Positions 1 to 9,039 of a DNA stretch of 64,000 bases are shown piece after piece. The DNA comes from Tanticharoenia sakaeratensis NBRC 103193. GTDB taxonomy: Bacteria; Pseudomonadota; Alphaproteobacteria; Acetobacterales; Acetobacteraceae. Position numbers and translations under genes: made by a program. How positions within the stretch are numbered: position 1 is the first letter of the stretch; every line of letters starts with the position of its first letter. The stretch lies in NCBI RefSeq assembly GCF_000963885.1, contig NZ_BALE01000012.1, positions 62,001 through 126,000 of the forward strand. The letters are read 5' to 3'. The notes under the pieces were generated by a model. That model was not told the DNA's origin, made no database searches, and saw only the letters and a program-made list of their open reading frames with translations.

Positions 1-909
1 GGCGTGGCCGGAGATGCTGTTTTCCACACACCCGATCCGGATGGTCAGACGCACGGGGAGATCCTGCGCGATGATGGCCGATGCCAGCGCGAGCATCAGC
101 GCAGCGCCCCCCATGTCCTTCTTCATGCGAAGCATGCCGGACGACGGCTTGATATCGTAGCCGCCCGTATCGAAGCACACTCCTTTGCCGACCAGAGCGA
201 TATGGGGCGCGGTGTCGGGCGCGCGGCTGCCCCGCCACGATGCTCGAATGACGCGACCCGGCCGATCCGAGCCGGCGGCGACATGGGCGAGACATGGATA
301 CTCGGTCGCCAGCGCATCGCCACCGATACTCTCGGCATGTGCGCCCGCATCGGCGAGCACCGAGACGGCGATGTCCGCCAGCTCCACCGGCCCGAGCAGA
401 TTGGCCGGCCGATTGATCAGGTCGCGTCCCAGCCAGCAGGCCGCTGCCAGTGCATGCCCGACGCCGTTCGTCACCGGCGCCACGAGTCGCACGGCGGGCG
501 CCGCATCGCGACGGATGCGATAGGCGCCCATGGCAAACCCAAGGATCAGATCGTCATCCCATCCATCGACAACGGCCTGCGCATGCTGCCCTGCCCGCGT
601 CACCCGCCAGTCCCCCTTGGGAAGGCCGGTCGCGAGCGGTGCGAAACGCAAGGCATCGCGTATCTCTCCCCCCGCCACGGTCAGAAGCGCGGACGCCACG
701 CCCTGCGCGCCCGGCACGAGTGCGATCTGGCCGGGCTTTGCCGCGAAACCGGCATCACGCACGAATGCCCGCGCCGACTCGGGCAGCACGTCGAAAGCCG
801 CTTCTCCTTCCGGGACCACAAGCACTTCACGCACCGCCCCGTCGGAAGGTGCCACGAAGCAGTCCGGCCCCTCGGAAGCGGCGCGTTGCGGCAACTGGTC
901 CATCATCAT
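1..909 (-). CDS. Leucyl aminopeptidase, M17 family (3' end outside window)
   Basis: Cytosolic metallo-exopeptidase that removes N-terminal residues from peptides. The frame runs from the start codons near 909 off the left edge, giving about 303 residues. The C-terminal part visible here carries the M17 metal-binding core VGKGVCFDTGGYDIKP followed by a MKKDMGGAA stretch, where the lysines, aspartates and the following active-site region lie; the N-terminal 200 residues are the variable M17 N-domain. Three ATG codons in tandem (909, 906, 903) follow a GAGGA motif; spacing favours 903 or 906. It is divergent from the SUV3-like helicase. The call as M17 is secure; the exact substrate preference (pepA versus pepB type) cannot be told from the visible part. 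Confidence 0.92.
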   Translation of the reverse strand, partial: MMMDQLPQRAASEGPDCFVAPSDGAVREVLVVPEGEAAFDVLPESARAFVRDAGFAAKPGQIALVPGAQGVASALLTVAGGEIRDALRFAPLATGLPKGDWRVTRAGQHAQAVVDGWDDDLILGFAMGAYRIRRDAAPAVRLVAPVTNGVGHALAAACWLGRDLINRPANLLGPVELADIAVSVLADAGAHAESIGGDALATEYPCLAHVAAGSDRPGRVIRASWRGSRAPDTAPHIALVGKGVCFDTGGYDIKPSSGMLRMKKDMGGAALMLALASAIIAQDLPVRLTIRIGCVENSISGHA

Positions 910-1000
910 CGTCCTCATCCTGCGGTCATCATTCTTCTTACATGAGGTATCGGGACGCTGCCCCCTTGCGTTCCCGCGTCGCGCGCCACAGCATCGTGGC

Positions 1001-3589
1001 ATGCAGGGGCCGCAGCACGCGCCGGGCTCCGCGCGGGGCTTCGCCATGCCGAAGCGCGTCCGCGCGGTGCTCGGACCGACCAACACCGGCAAGACCCATT
1101 ATGCGCTCGAGCGCATGCTCGCGCATGCGTCCGGCATCATCGGCTTTCCACTACGCCTGCTCGCACGCGAGAACTACGACCGGATGGTCGCGATCAAGGG
1201 TGCGGGCGCGGTCGCCCTCATCACCGGGGAAGAGAAGATCGTCCCCGACGGGGCGCGCTGGTTCTCCTGCACCGTCGAGGCGATGCCGCTGGATCTCCAG
1301 GCCGAATTCGTGGCCGTCGACGAGATCCAGCTCTGCGCCGATCCCGATCGCGGACATGTCTTCACGGACCGTCTGCTGCACGCGCGCGGACTTGTGGAGA
1401 CCCTGTTTCTCGGCGCGGAGACGATCCGCCCGATCATGATGCGTCTGGTACCGGGCGTGGAGATCGAGACGCGACCGCGCCTGTCCGGCCTTCTGGACGC
1501 CGGCCCCATCAAGCTGTCCAAGCTTCCGGCGCGCTCGGCGATCGTCGCGTTCTCGGCCGCCGAGGTCTACGCCATCGCCGAAGTCATCCGCAGGCGTCGC
1601 GGCGGCTGTGCCGTCATCATGGGGCAGCTTTCTCCGCGCACCCGCAACGCACAGGTGGCGCTCTACCAGAACAAGGAAGTGGATTATCTGGTCGCGACGG
1701 ACGCGATCGGGATGGGGCTGAACATGGACGTCGGCCATGTGGCACTGGCGGGCCTGAGCAAGTTCGACGGCACCTCGCCCCGCCCTCTCCTGCCGCAGGA
1801 AGTCGCCCAGATCGCAGGGCGCGCGGGACGCGGCATGCGTGACGGAACGTTCGGCACCACCGGCGACTGCCCGCCGATGTCGCCATCGCTGATTGAGGCC
1901 ATCGAGACGCACCGTTTCGACCCGATTGCCCGCCTGTCATGGCGTAATTCAGCGCTCGATTTTTCCGGTCCGATGCCGCTTCTCGAGAGCCTGCTCCGCC
2001 CGCCCGCCATGCCCGGACTGACGGCGGGACGCGTGGCCTCGGATCTCGCGACGCTGGATGCGCTGGTTCAGGATGCCGAGATCGTCGAGGCGGCCCGTGG
2101 CCGGTCGAGAACGCAACTGCTCTGGGACGTCTGCCAGATCCCCGATTTCCGGAAACTGGGCGACGACAGCCATCTCAGGCTCTGCGCGCGGCTGTTCTTC
2201 ACCTTGCGGCGCCATGGCGCCATCCCGCCGACCTGGTTCGAGGGCCAGCTTGGTGCGCTGGATCGTGTCGATGGCGACATCGACACGCTGATGCACCGGC
2301 TGTCGGGCGTGCGCGTGTGCACCTATGTCGCCGCGCGGACGGAATGGAGCCGCGATGCGGCGCACTGGCAGGCGCGCGCCCGTGCCGTGGAAGATACGCT
2401 GTCCGACGCGCTGCATGAGCGCCTGACTACGCGCTTCGTCGACCGTCGCGCCACGTCCCTGCTGCGGCGGCTGGACGACGACGGCGATCGGCGGTTGCTG
2501 TCTGCCGTGACGAAGGACGGCGACGTCGTGGTCGAAGGCCACGCGATCGGCCGCATGGTGGGCTTTGCGCTTCATCCGGACGCAACCCTGTCAGGCCCCG
2601 AGCAGAAGCACGTGCTGAAGGCCGGCAAGCAGGCGCTCAAACACGAAATGCCACGGCGTGTCCAAGCACTCGTGACGGCTGAGGAAGAGGCATTTGCCGT
2701 CGACTGGCAACGACTTCAGGTCGCATGGCTCGGCGTCCCCGTCGCACGCCTCGTCAAGGGCCGTGGATTGCTGGCTCCCGCAGTGCGAATTCTGCCGGGC
2801 GAGTTCCTGCATGCGGGACAGCGCGATCAGGTGGCGGTCCGGCTGCAGGACGTCGTGTCGAAAAGGGTGACCGACGCCCTTGCCGCGCTCCTGCGCGCGT
2901 GCGCCGCGATCCGCTCCAACGGGACGCTGCGTGGTCTCGCCCACCGCCTCGAAGAAGATGGCGGCGTCACGGCACTGACCGCAGCCGACACGGCGCTGCC
3001 GAAACCGGCCCGTGATACACTTCGGCGTCACGGTATTTCGGTCGGCTCGCAGGCCGTTTTCTGCCAGGCGGCCCTCAAGCCTGAGGCCATGCGGGTCCGC
3101 GCCGCGCTGTTCCGGATATGGCGTGGCGACACCAGCGCCCCGGCAACGTCCCTCGTGCCGGAACGCGTATCGGTGCCGTCCACGGCGGATGAGCCCGATG
3201 CCGAACGGCTGGGATGGGTCGCGGCCGGTCCGATCTGGCTCCGCCTGGATGTTGCGGAACGGATCACGGTGACGTTGGCTCATCTGACGCGCAAAGGCGC
3301 GCGACCGGCACCCGACGTGCTTGCCTCGTGGTTTGGTGTCGCAAGTGCGGACGTGCCGGCGGTGCTGCGCGGGCTCGGCATCGCACACACCGCCGCGCAG
3401 TTGCCAAAGCGGACAGACAAGCCCTTCGGCCCGCCTGCGCCGCTGATGCTGCTTTCCGTTCGCCGATCCGGCGCACGGGGTGTTTCGAGACGCAACCGGC
3501 ACCGTCCCGCGACGCCGCGCCGGACACCGGGGGAGCCGAGTGGTGCATTCGCTGCCCTGGCGCGCTGGCGCGAGGCGACGCCGCCTTGA
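1001..3589 (+). CDS. SUV3-like ATP-dependent RNA helicase
   Basis: A 862-residue superfamily 2 helicase of the SUV3 type, the family that acts in mitochondrial RNA turnover and is retained in many alphaproteobacteria. Visible motifs are the SUV3-style Walker A GPTNTGKT (about residues 25-32), the DEIQ form of motif II (107-110), motif V ATDAIGMGLNMD (near 232-243) and motif VI QIAGRAGR (270-277). The C-terminal 500 residues are long and end in an arginine-rich tail. The frame is open further upstream but conserved sequence begins only after Met 1001 or Met 1046 (MPKRV); 1046 is an equally possible start. The stop overlaps the TTG start of the S4 gene, so the two are probably translated together. 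In bacteria the RNA substrates are not established. Confidence 0.9.
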   Translation: MQGPQHAPGSARGFAMPKRVRAVLGPTNTGKTHYALERMLAHASGIIGFPLRLLARENYDRMVAIKGAGAVALITGEEKIVPDGARWFSCTVEAMPLDLQAEFVAVDEIQLCADPDRGHVFTDRLLHARGLVETLFLGAETIRPIMMRLVPGVEIETRPRLSGLLDAGPIKLSKLPARSAIVAFSAAEVYAIAEVIRRRRGGCAVIMGQLSPRTRNAQVALYQNKEVDYLVATDAIGMGLNMDVGHVALAGLSKFDGTSPRPLLPQEVAQIAGRAGRGMRDGTFGTTGDCPPMSPSLIEAIETHRFDPIARLSWRNSALDFSGPMPLLESLLRPPAMPGLTAGRVASDLATLDALVQDAEIVEAARGRSRTQLLWDVCQIPDFRKLGDDSHLRLCARLFFTLRRHGAIPPTWFEGQLGALDRVDGDIDTLMHRLSGVRVCTYVAARTEWSRDAAHWQARARAVEDTLSDALHERLTTRFVDRRATSLLRRLDDDGDRRLLSAVTKDGDVVVEGHAIGRMVGFALHPDATLSGPEQKHVLKAGKQALKHEMPRRVQALVTAEEEAFAVDWQRLQVAWLGVPVARLVKGRGLLAPAVRILPGEFLHAGQRDQVAVRLQDVVSKRVTDALAALLRACAAIRSNGTLRGLAHRLEEDGGVTALTAADTALPKPARDTLRRHGISVGSQAVFCQAALKPEAMRVRAALFRIWRGDTSAPATSLVPERVSVPSTADEPDAERLGWVAAGPIWLRLDVAERITVTLAHLTRKGARPAPDVLASWFGVASADVPAVLRGLGIAHTAAQLPKRTDKPFGPPAPLMLLSVRRSGARGVSRRNRHRPATPRRTPGEPSGAFAALARWREATPP

Positions 3590-3873
3590 GGAAAGAGCCT
3601 GACACAGGCGTCGCCCCGAGCCAACGGCTTGATTTGTGGCTGTGGCATGCGCGCATTGCCCGCACCCGTTCGGCCTGCACGGCGTTCGTGCAACAGGGCC
3701 GGATCCGTATCAATCGAATGGAGACGGACAAACCTCATGCGCGCGTCCGCGTAGGCGACGTGCTGACGCTGCCTGCACACCCGTCTCCGGAGGTGCGCGT
3801 CCTTCGCGTTCTGGCCCTTGTTGAAAAACGTGGCTCGCCGCGTGAGACAATCGGCGTCTACGAGGAACTTTAG
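3586..3873 (+). CDS. S4-domain RNA-binding protein (Hsp15-like)
   Basis: A 95-residue protein with an S4 RNA-binding fold: RLDLWLWHARI near the N-terminus, then RSACTAFVQQGRIRIN and a basic RVGDVLTLP turn. Hsp15 in E. coli binds stalled 50S subunits that carry peptidyl-tRNA; a similar ribosome-related role is likely but inferred. The start is taken as TTG at 3586, which overlaps the helicase stop TGA (3587-3589) as TTGA and has GAGG about ten bases upstream; no ATG is available in the right place. The pairing of a SUV3-like helicase with an S4 protein and fdxA is a recurrent alphaproteobacterial arrangement, which supports the small frame being real. Confidence 0.82.
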   Translation: MRKEPDTGVAPSQRLDLWLWHARIARTRSACTAFVQQGRIRINRMETDKPHARVRVGDVLTLPAHPSPEVRVLRVLALVEKRGSPRETIGVYEEL

Positions 3874-4035
3874 CAGCTTCGGAGTGCTTGCAAGGCGGCG
3901 CAAAGCCCCGCATATCATCCCGGTCACTGTGGCAGTTACCGCGTGTCCTGCACGCACACTGCCTTCACCGCCGCGCAGGCGTGGAGACGGGGCGCATGGT
4001 CGCCCGTTCCTTGGATTGGAAGATCGGAGAGCGCG

Positions 4036-4368
4036 ATGACCTACGTGGTCACGGAAAACTGCATTCGCTGCAAATACATGGATTGTGTTGAAGTCTGCCC
4101 CGTGGACTGCTTCTACGCAGGCGACAATTTCCTGGTCATCAATCCCGACGAATGCATCGACTGCGGCGTGTGTGAGCCGGAGTGCCCGGCCGAAGCCATC
4201 GTGCCCGACAGCGACGATCGCGCAGCCGTCTGGGCCGAGACGAATACGAAGTTTTCGGCTCTCTGGCCGAACATCACCCGCAAGGGCACGCCGCCGGCCG
4301 ATGCGGACGAATGGCGCGACAAGCCGGGCAAGGCAGAGCTGCTGTCGGACGCACCTCATAAGGGCTGA
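4036..4368 (+). CDS. fdxA: Ferredoxin FdxA, 7Fe [3Fe-4S][4Fe-4S] type
   Basis: A 110-residue soluble electron carrier. Nine cysteines at residues 9, 12, 17, 21, 25, 40, 43, 46 and 50 form the two cluster-binding motifs; the 4Fe motif reads [12 protein letters not shown]. The acidic C-terminal tail (about residues 60-110) is typical of FdxA proteins. ATG 4036 follows GGAGA at 4026-4030; the frame is open upstream but that part has no conserved sequence. It follows the helicase and S4 genes after 160 bases, so it may have its own promoter. In related bacteria carD usually comes next; here it is absent and a terminator follows directly. Confidence 0.95.
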   Translation: MTYVVTENCIRCKYMDCVEVCPVDCFYAGDNFLVINPDECIDCGVCEPECPAEAIVPDSDDRAAVWAETNTKFSALWPNITRKGTPPADADEWRDKPGKAELLSDAPHKG

Positions 4369-4395
4369 AGCTCGCGGGCCAGCGCCTGAAGACAG

Positions 4396-4426
4396 AAAGC
4401 CGGTCGGATCTCCGACCGGCTTTTTT
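4396..4426 (+). terminator. Rho-independent terminator after fdxA
   Basis: A perfect stem of 12 base pairs (4397-4408 with 4411-4422), GC-rich core GCCGGTCGGA, followed by a run of six T. It lies 28 bases after the fdxA stop. Confidence 0.9.
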
Positions 4427-4565
4427 GTGTCCTACACTCTCGGCGTCGCCGGCGTGCACCTGATGTGTCGGCCCCGTTCCGCTGGAGCTGATGCAAGGCG
4501 CATCAGGCTCGCAGCCGGAGAAGCTGTCTTACACTGTCTCTCAAAATTCTGATGGTTCCAAAAGA

Positions 4566-4600
4566 AAAGGCCGGCCGGGATATCCCGGTCGGCCTTTTTC
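4566..4600 (-). terminator. Terminator of the cyo operon (bidirectional form)
   Basis: Stem AAGGCCGACCGGGA / TCCCGGCCGGCCTT as read on the minus strand with one G-T type mismatch, flanked by T runs on both strands, so it can stop transcription from either side. It sits about 50-85 bases beyond the cyoD stop. A second inverted repeat, CCCTGCATCGCG with CGCGATGCAGGG, lies between it and cyoD at about 4612-4641. Confidence 0.85.
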
Positions 4601-4611
4601 CTTGCCTGCAA

Positions 4612-4641
4612 ATCCCTGCATCGCGCCAGCGCGATGCAGGG
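4612..4641. repeat. Perfect inverted repeat downstream of cyoD
   Basis: About 12 bp arms, CCCTGCATCGCG and CGCGATGCAGGG, separated by four bases. It has no T run of its own and lies between the cyoD stop and the terminator. It could protect the 3' end of the cyo transcript; that role is inference. Confidence 0.6.
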
Positions 4642-4649
4642 ACGACAGA

Positions 4650-4985
4650 TCAACGCGACATCATGTTGACGCTGGTGTCGTGCATGATGAACAGCGTGCC
4701 GCCAACCAGAAGGATGACGGAGATGACGGTGAAGACGAACGCCATCGTGTTCCAGCGCGATTCCGAGTTGGTGCTCAGATGCAGGAAGAACACGAGATGG
4801 ACGAGGACCTGGATGACTGCGAGTGCCGCAATCGCCCCGATCGTCGCCGTCGGCGACATGCCGTGCATCATGACGATGGCGAACGCTGCCGCCGTCAGGA
4901 CAACCGACAAGACGAAACCGATGAAATACGACCCGTAGGAGCCGTGGCTTTCGCCGGCAGGGGTTGTGAGATGCGCTTGGGCCAT
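4650..4985 (-). CDS. cyoD: Cytochrome bo3 ubiquinol oxidase subunit IV
   Basis: A 111-residue inner-membrane protein with three transmembrane segments (about residues 20-41, 48-70, 80-103), the usual length for CyoD, the small assembly subunit of the bo3-type quinol oxidase. The motif LVHLVFFLHL is typical. Its ATG overlaps the cyoC stop by one base (TGATG), indicating translational coupling. It is the last gene of the cyoABCD operon and is followed by a terminator. Confidence 0.95.
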   Translation of the reverse strand: MAQAHLTTPAGESHGSYGSYFIGFVLSVVLTAAAFAIVMMHGMSPTATIGAIAALAVIQVLVHLVFFLHLSTNSESRWNTMAFVFTVISVILLVGGTLFIMHDTSVNMMSR

Positions 4986-5599
4986 CAGACGACACTCATC
5001 AGATAGACGAAGGTGAAGACGCAGATCCAGACGATGTCGAGGAAGTGCCAGAACAGGCTGAGGCAGGTCAGCTTGTTCATCATGCGCTCGGTAAAGCGCT
5101 GCTTCCCGAAGTTCTGGACCATCAGCACCGCCATCCAGATCAACCCGAAGGTGACGTGCAGACCGTGCGTCGCGACGAGCGTGAAGAAGGCGGACAGGAA
5201 CGCGCTGCGATCCGGGCCATTACCTTCCGACACCATGTGGGTGAACTCGTTGATTTCGAGACCCACGAAGCACAGGCCGAGAAGGAAGGTGACGCCAAGC
5301 CAGGCGGTCAGACCGCCTGAGTTGTGCTTCTGCGCCGCCAGCATCCCGAAGCCATAGGTGATCGAGCTGAAAAGCAGGATGGCCGTTTCGATCCCCACGT
5401 TCGTGAGGTCGAACAGTTCCTTGCCGGTGGGACCGCCCGCGAACTGGTCGCGCAGGACGGCAAACACCGCGAACAACGACCCGAACAGGACGCAATCCGT
5501 CATCAGATAGATCCAGAAGCCGAAGACGACGGGCGATTCGTGCCCGTGCTCCTGGTCGTGCCCGTGCTCCGACGGGTGCATGGTTGCTTCGTGTGCCAT
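4985..5599 (-). CDS. cyoC: Cytochrome bo3 ubiquinol oxidase subunit III
   Basis: A 204-residue membrane protein with five hydrophobic segments, the CyoC form of the haem-copper oxidase subunit III family. The N-terminus is rich in histidine and glutamate (EHGHDQEHGHE) before the first membrane segment, as seen in other CyoC proteins. Sequence WHFLDIVWICVF near the C-terminus is a family hallmark. The start overlaps the cyoB stop by one base (TAATG), and its own stop overlaps cyoD. Confidence 0.96.
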   Translation of the reverse strand: MAHEATMHPSEHGHDQEHGHESPVVFGFWIYLMTDCVLFGSLFAVFAVLRDQFAGGPTGKELFDLTNVGIETAILLFSSITYGFGMLAAQKHNSGGLTAWLGVTFLLGLCFVGLEINEFTHMVSEGNGPDRSAFLSAFFTLVATHGLHVTFGLIWMAVLMVQNFGKQRFTERMMNKLTCLSLFWHFLDIVWICVFTFVYLMSVV

Positions 5600-7584
5600 T
5601 ACTCTGCCGCCTGTGCCACCAGCCTGCGCGACTGTTCTGCTTCGTTATGTTCGATCTCGCTCACCGGCACGTAATAGTCGATGTCGGTGTTTGCGCTGCG
5701 CATGATCACGGTGACGATGATCCCCAGCATGCTGATGGCGGCGAGCCACCAGATATACCAGATCGCACCGAAGCCCAGGAGGAACGAGAACGCTCCGACG
5801 AACACGCCCGCTGCCGTATTCTTCGGCATGTGGATCGGTTCGAATTCCTTGTGCGTCCCCTGACGACCCAGCTCCTTGTCGTGATGGAAGGCATCAAGAC
5901 CATAGACCGTCGGCACGACTGCGAAGTTGTAGGCCGGCGGCGGCGAGGAGATGGACCACTCGAGCGTACGGCCATTCCACGGATCGCCCGTAAGGTCGAC
6001 GTTCTCGGGAAGCGCACGGTCACGGATCGAGACATAGATCTGCACGAGCATGCAGGCGATGCCGACCATGATCAGGATGGCGCCAGCTTCCGCAACCAGC
6101 ATCCAGGGATACCAGTCGGGATTGTCGTAGTGGTTCATACGACGGGACATGCCCATGAAGCCGAGCACGTAGAGCGGGATGAAGGCCAGGTAGAAGCCCA
6201 CGAACCAGCACCAGAACGAGCGGATGCCCCACTTCTCGTTCAGCTTGAAGCCGAACACCTTCGGGAACCAGTAGTTCAGGCCGGCAATGTAGCCGAAATA
6301 CACGCCACCGATGATCACGTTGTGGAAGTGCGCGATCAGGAAGAGGCTGTTATGGACGAGCCAGTCTGCAGCCGGCATCGCCATCATGACGCCCGTCATG
6401 CCGCCGATGCTGAAGGTGATCATGAAGCCAAGCGTCCACCACATGGACGCATGCATCTGGACCCGGCCCTTATACATCGTGAAGAGCCAGTTGAAGATCT
6501 TCACGCCCGTCGGGACGGCAATGATCATCGTCGCGATGCCGAAGAACGTATTAACGTTGGCACCGGCACCCATCGTGAAGAAGTGGTGCACCCACACGAC
6601 GAACGACAGGACGCCGATCGAGCACGTGGCGTAGACCATCGTCTTGTAGCCGAACAGCGGCTTGCCGGAGAACGTCGAGACGACTTCCGAGAACACGCCG
6701 AAGGCCGGAATGACGAGAATGTACACTTCCGGATGGCCCCAGGCCCAGATCATGCTCAGGTAGAGCATCTGGTTGCCGCCGCCATCATTGGTGAAGAAGT
6801 GCATGCCGAAATAGCGGTCGAGACCCAGCATGCCGAGCGTGACCGTCAGGATCGGGAACGACACCATGATCAGGATCGTGGTGACGAACGCGGTCCAGGT
6901 GAACACCGGCAGGCGCATCCAGGTCATGCCAGGCGCACGCATCTTCACGATGGTCGTGAAGAAGTTCACGCCCGTCAGCAGCGTGCCCACACCGGACAGC
7001 TGAACCGCCCAGATATAGTAGTCGACGCCGACACCGGGGCTGAACTGGCTCTCGGACAGCGGCGGATAGGCAAGCCAGCCGCACTGCGAGAACTCACCCA
7101 CGAACAGGGACACGTTGATCAGGATCGCACTGATCGCGGTCATCCAGAAGCTCAGGGAGTTCAGGAACGGGAAGGCAACGTCGCGCGCGCCGATCTGCAG
7201 CGGAACCGCAATGTTCAACAGGCCGGTCATGAAAGCCATGGCCATGAAGAAGATCATGATCGTTCCGTGTGCGGAGAAGATCTGATCGTAGTGGTGCGGT
7301 GGCAGATAACCGGGATTGCCGGCGTAGGCGAGTGCAAGCTGCGTGCGCATCATGATGGCATCCGCGAAGCCGCGGAACAGCATGACGACAGCAAGAATGA
7401 TATACATGGCGCCAAGACGCTTGTGATCGACTGACGTCAACCACTCCCGCCAGAGATAGCCCCACTTGCCGTAATAGGTGACGAGACCGAGCACCGCGAT
7501 GCCCGCAATGGCCACGCCAACGAAGGTGCCGACGAGAATCGGCACATCAATGGGTATGGCGGACCAGGTTAACTTTCCCAACAT
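5599..7584 (-). CDS. cyoB: Cytochrome bo3 ubiquinol oxidase subunit I
   Basis: The 661-residue catalytic subunit, which oxidises ubiquinol, reduces oxygen to water and pumps protons. Haem and copper ligands are all visible: HGTIMIFF (low-spin haem ligand), [11 protein letters not shown] with the CuB histidine and the cross-linking tyrosine, VHHFF (two CuB histidines) and the HFHN pair that bind the low- and high-spin haems. About 14-15 membrane segments, as expected for CyoB. ATG 7584 follows AAGGA; it is only four bases after cyoA. In acetic acid bacteria this enzyme is the terminal oxidase for periplasmic sugar and alcohol oxidation. The closely related cyaABCD (cytochrome ba3) form cannot be fully excluded by eye. 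Confidence 0.97.
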   Translation of the reverse strand: MLGKLTWSAIPIDVPILVGTFVGVAIAGIAVLGLVTYYGKWGYLWREWLTSVDHKRLGAMYIILAVVMLFRGFADAIMMRTQLALAYAGNPGYLPPHHYDQIFSAHGTIMIFFMAMAFMTGLLNIAVPLQIGARDVAFPFLNSLSFWMTAISAILINVSLFVGEFSQCGWLAYPPLSESQFSPGVGVDYYIWAVQLSGVGTLLTGVNFFTTIVKMRAPGMTWMRLPVFTWTAFVTTILIMVSFPILTVTLGMLGLDRYFGMHFFTNDGGGNQMLYLSMIWAWGHPEVYILVIPAFGVFSEVVSTFSGKPLFGYKTMVYATCSIGVLSFVVWVHHFFTMGAGANVNTFFGIATMIIAVPTGVKIFNWLFTMYKGRVQMHASMWWTLGFMITFSIGGMTGVMMAMPAADWLVHNSLFLIAHFHNVIIGGVYFGYIAGLNYWFPKVFGFKLNEKWGIRSFWCWFVGFYLAFIPLYVLGFMGMSRRMNHYDNPDWYPWMLVAEAGAILIMVGIACMLVQIYVSIRDRALPENVDLTGDPWNGRTLEWSISSPPPAYNFAVVPTVYGLDAFHHDKELGRQGTHKEFEPIHMPKNTAAGVFVGAFSFLLGFGAIWYIWWLAAISMLGIIVTVIMRSANTDIDYYVPVSEIEHNEAEQSRRLVAQAAE

Positions 7585-7588
7585 TGCC

Positions 7589-8521
7589 TTATTCCTTCAT
7601 CTGCATGTCGGACATGGCGGACTGCATGTGCATGACCTTGCCGGTGCTCTTATCGATCACCATGCCATTGTTGTACTTGGCGATGATCCCCTCAAACAGA
7701 CCGGGCTGCACATGAGAGAAGTACTGCACCGGAGCAGCTTCGCTCGGCGCGGCATACTTGCTGTAATCATTGGAATCGAGCGTGTCGGACGATGCCCGGA
7801 CCTTGTCGACCCATGCATTGAACTCGCTGTCGTCCATCGCAAGGGTGCGGAACTTCATGTCCGAGAAACCACGACCGCTGAACTGCGACGACTCACCCAG
7901 GTAGTCCCCCGACTGGCTGGCGAGAAGATGCAGCTGCGTCTGCATGCCGGCCATTGCGTAGATCATCGATCCGAGGCGCGGAATGAAGAACGAGTTCATC
8001 ACCGTATCGGAGGTGATGCGGAAGCTGATCTGTGTATTGGTCGGGATCGCGAGCTGGTTGATGGTTGCAATACCCTGGTCCGGGTAGATGAACATCCATT
8101 TCCAGTCGAGCGCCACAACCTCGACGTTCAGCGCCGGCTTCGTTCCGGCGACAGCCGGGCTCAGCGGGCGATACGGGTCGAGACGGTGCGTCGTGTCATA
8201 GCTGATGATGCCAAGCACGAAGATGATCAGCGTGGGGATGCCCCAGATGGCAACCTCGATCTTGTTCGAGTGCGACCAGTTCGGCAGGTACTCTGCCGAC
8301 GTATTCGACGCCCGATATTTCCACGCATAGTAGATCGTGAGCACGATCGTCGGGACGACGATGCACATCATGATCGCGAATTCCAGGAGCAGGACGTTGC
8401 GTTCCTCGAGCCCGACCGGTCCACGCGGATCGAGCAGGTCCAGGCCGCTGCACCCTGATAAAAGGAGAACGGTGCCGAGAGGTACGAGACCTCTGAGCGC
8501 CGGCTTAAGCTTGGTTATCAT
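7589..8521 (-). CDS. cyoA: Cytochrome bo3 ubiquinol oxidase subunit II (lipoprotein)
   Basis: A 310-residue subunit II with a lipoprotein signal ending in LLLSGC (Cys 24), two transmembrane helices (about 42-63 and 85-107) and a periplasmic cupredoxin-like domain. As expected for a quinol oxidase it shows no CuA cysteine-histidine cluster; the region [19 protein letters not shown] is in its place. It is the first gene of cyoABCD; the promoter must lie in the long upstream region. The C-terminal tail has the methionine-rich stretch [12 protein letters not shown]. Confidence 0.96.
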   Translation of the reverse strand: MITKLKPALRGLVPLGTVLLLSGCSGLDLLDPRGPVGLEERNVLLLEFAIMMCIVVPTIVLTIYYAWKYRASNTSAEYLPNWSHSNKIEVAIWGIPTLIIFVLGIISYDTTHRLDPYRPLSPAVAGTKPALNVEVVALDWKWMFIYPDQGIATINQLAIPTNTQISFRITSDTVMNSFFIPRLGSMIYAMAGMQTQLHLLASQSGDYLGESSQFSGRGFSDMKFRTLAMDDSEFNAWVDKVRASSDTLDSNDYSKYAAPSEAAPVQYFSHVQPGLFEGIIAKYNNGMVIDKSTGKVMHMQSAMSDMQMKE

Positions 8522-8954
8522 CTCTTGCCCCAGTTCCTACCCCAATCATCAAAGCCGACGGCGGAACCAACCGGCCGCACTGCCTGATCGTCACATGAGA
8601 AACGGAACCTCGAACGTCCCGGGTCTGACCCCGCTGCCGTTGATGATCCATGGCGTCTCTCATCTCGCGACCTCTGGCATACGCCCGCCCCACCGAACGA
8701 ACATCATGCGCCGGTCTCTGTCCCGGAAAGGCATGATGCCTGCGGGCTTTTGGAAACCGACGCGACTGTGATTGTCATCTGCCTGAACCAATCGTGAGGC
8801 AACCCTTCGCGCACGGTTTCCTTTGCGGCAAAAAAAAGGCACCCGCGCGCCAGAACCTTGCGTTTTCAACGGGTTGCAAAGTTTCAACAGCCGACAGAAT
8901 AAAACTGTGTAAAAAAATTTAGGTTGCGTGCTGCAATACTCGCGCCGCTTTATC
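8522..8954. other. Non-coding region upstream of cyoA
   Basis: No gene that I can support. The part next to cyoA presumably holds the cyo promoter, but I could not settle on -35/-10 boxes. The stretch 8828-8945 is clearly more AT-rich than its surroundings (A8 and A7 runs, TTGCAAAGTTTCAAC), which is unusual for this genome. Open frames here have no protein-like sequence. Confidence 0.4.
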
Positions 8955-8969
8955 GGACCAATTTGGTCC
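8955..8969. promoter_or_regulatory. Perfect palindrome GGACCAA-T-TTGGTCC
   Basis: A 7+1+7 base perfect inverted repeat between the AT-rich region upstream of cyoA and the terminator of the Bax-inhibitor gene. Its length and centre-to-centre symmetry suit a dimeric repressor site. The regulator and target are unknown; the nearest gene that could be controlled is cyoA, over 400 bases away. Confidence 0.4.
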
Positions 8970-8980
8970 ATTTCAACGTA

Positions 8981-9014
8981 AACAGGGCCAGCTCAAGATG
9001 AGCTGGCCCTGTCG
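8981..9014 (-). terminator. Terminator of the Bax-inhibitor-1-like gene
   Basis: Stem ACAGGGCCAGCTC with GAGCTGGCCCTGT (about 8984-8996 and 9002-9014), five-base loop, 26 bases after the stop codon. The following T run on the minus strand is short (TTTA), so efficiency is uncertain. Confidence 0.7.
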
Positions 9015-9039
9015 ACGCAAGTATCGGCTCGGTCAATAA

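Noticed and set aside
530-1000. Upstream extension of the SUV3-like helicase frame
   Set aside because: It runs through the antisense of the leucyl aminopeptidase gene and has no conserved sequence; the helicase starts at 1001 or 1046.
5584-7434. A 616-codon open frame on the plus strand, rich in His, Asp and Arg
   Set aside because: Mirror of cyoB, which has every haem-copper ligand.
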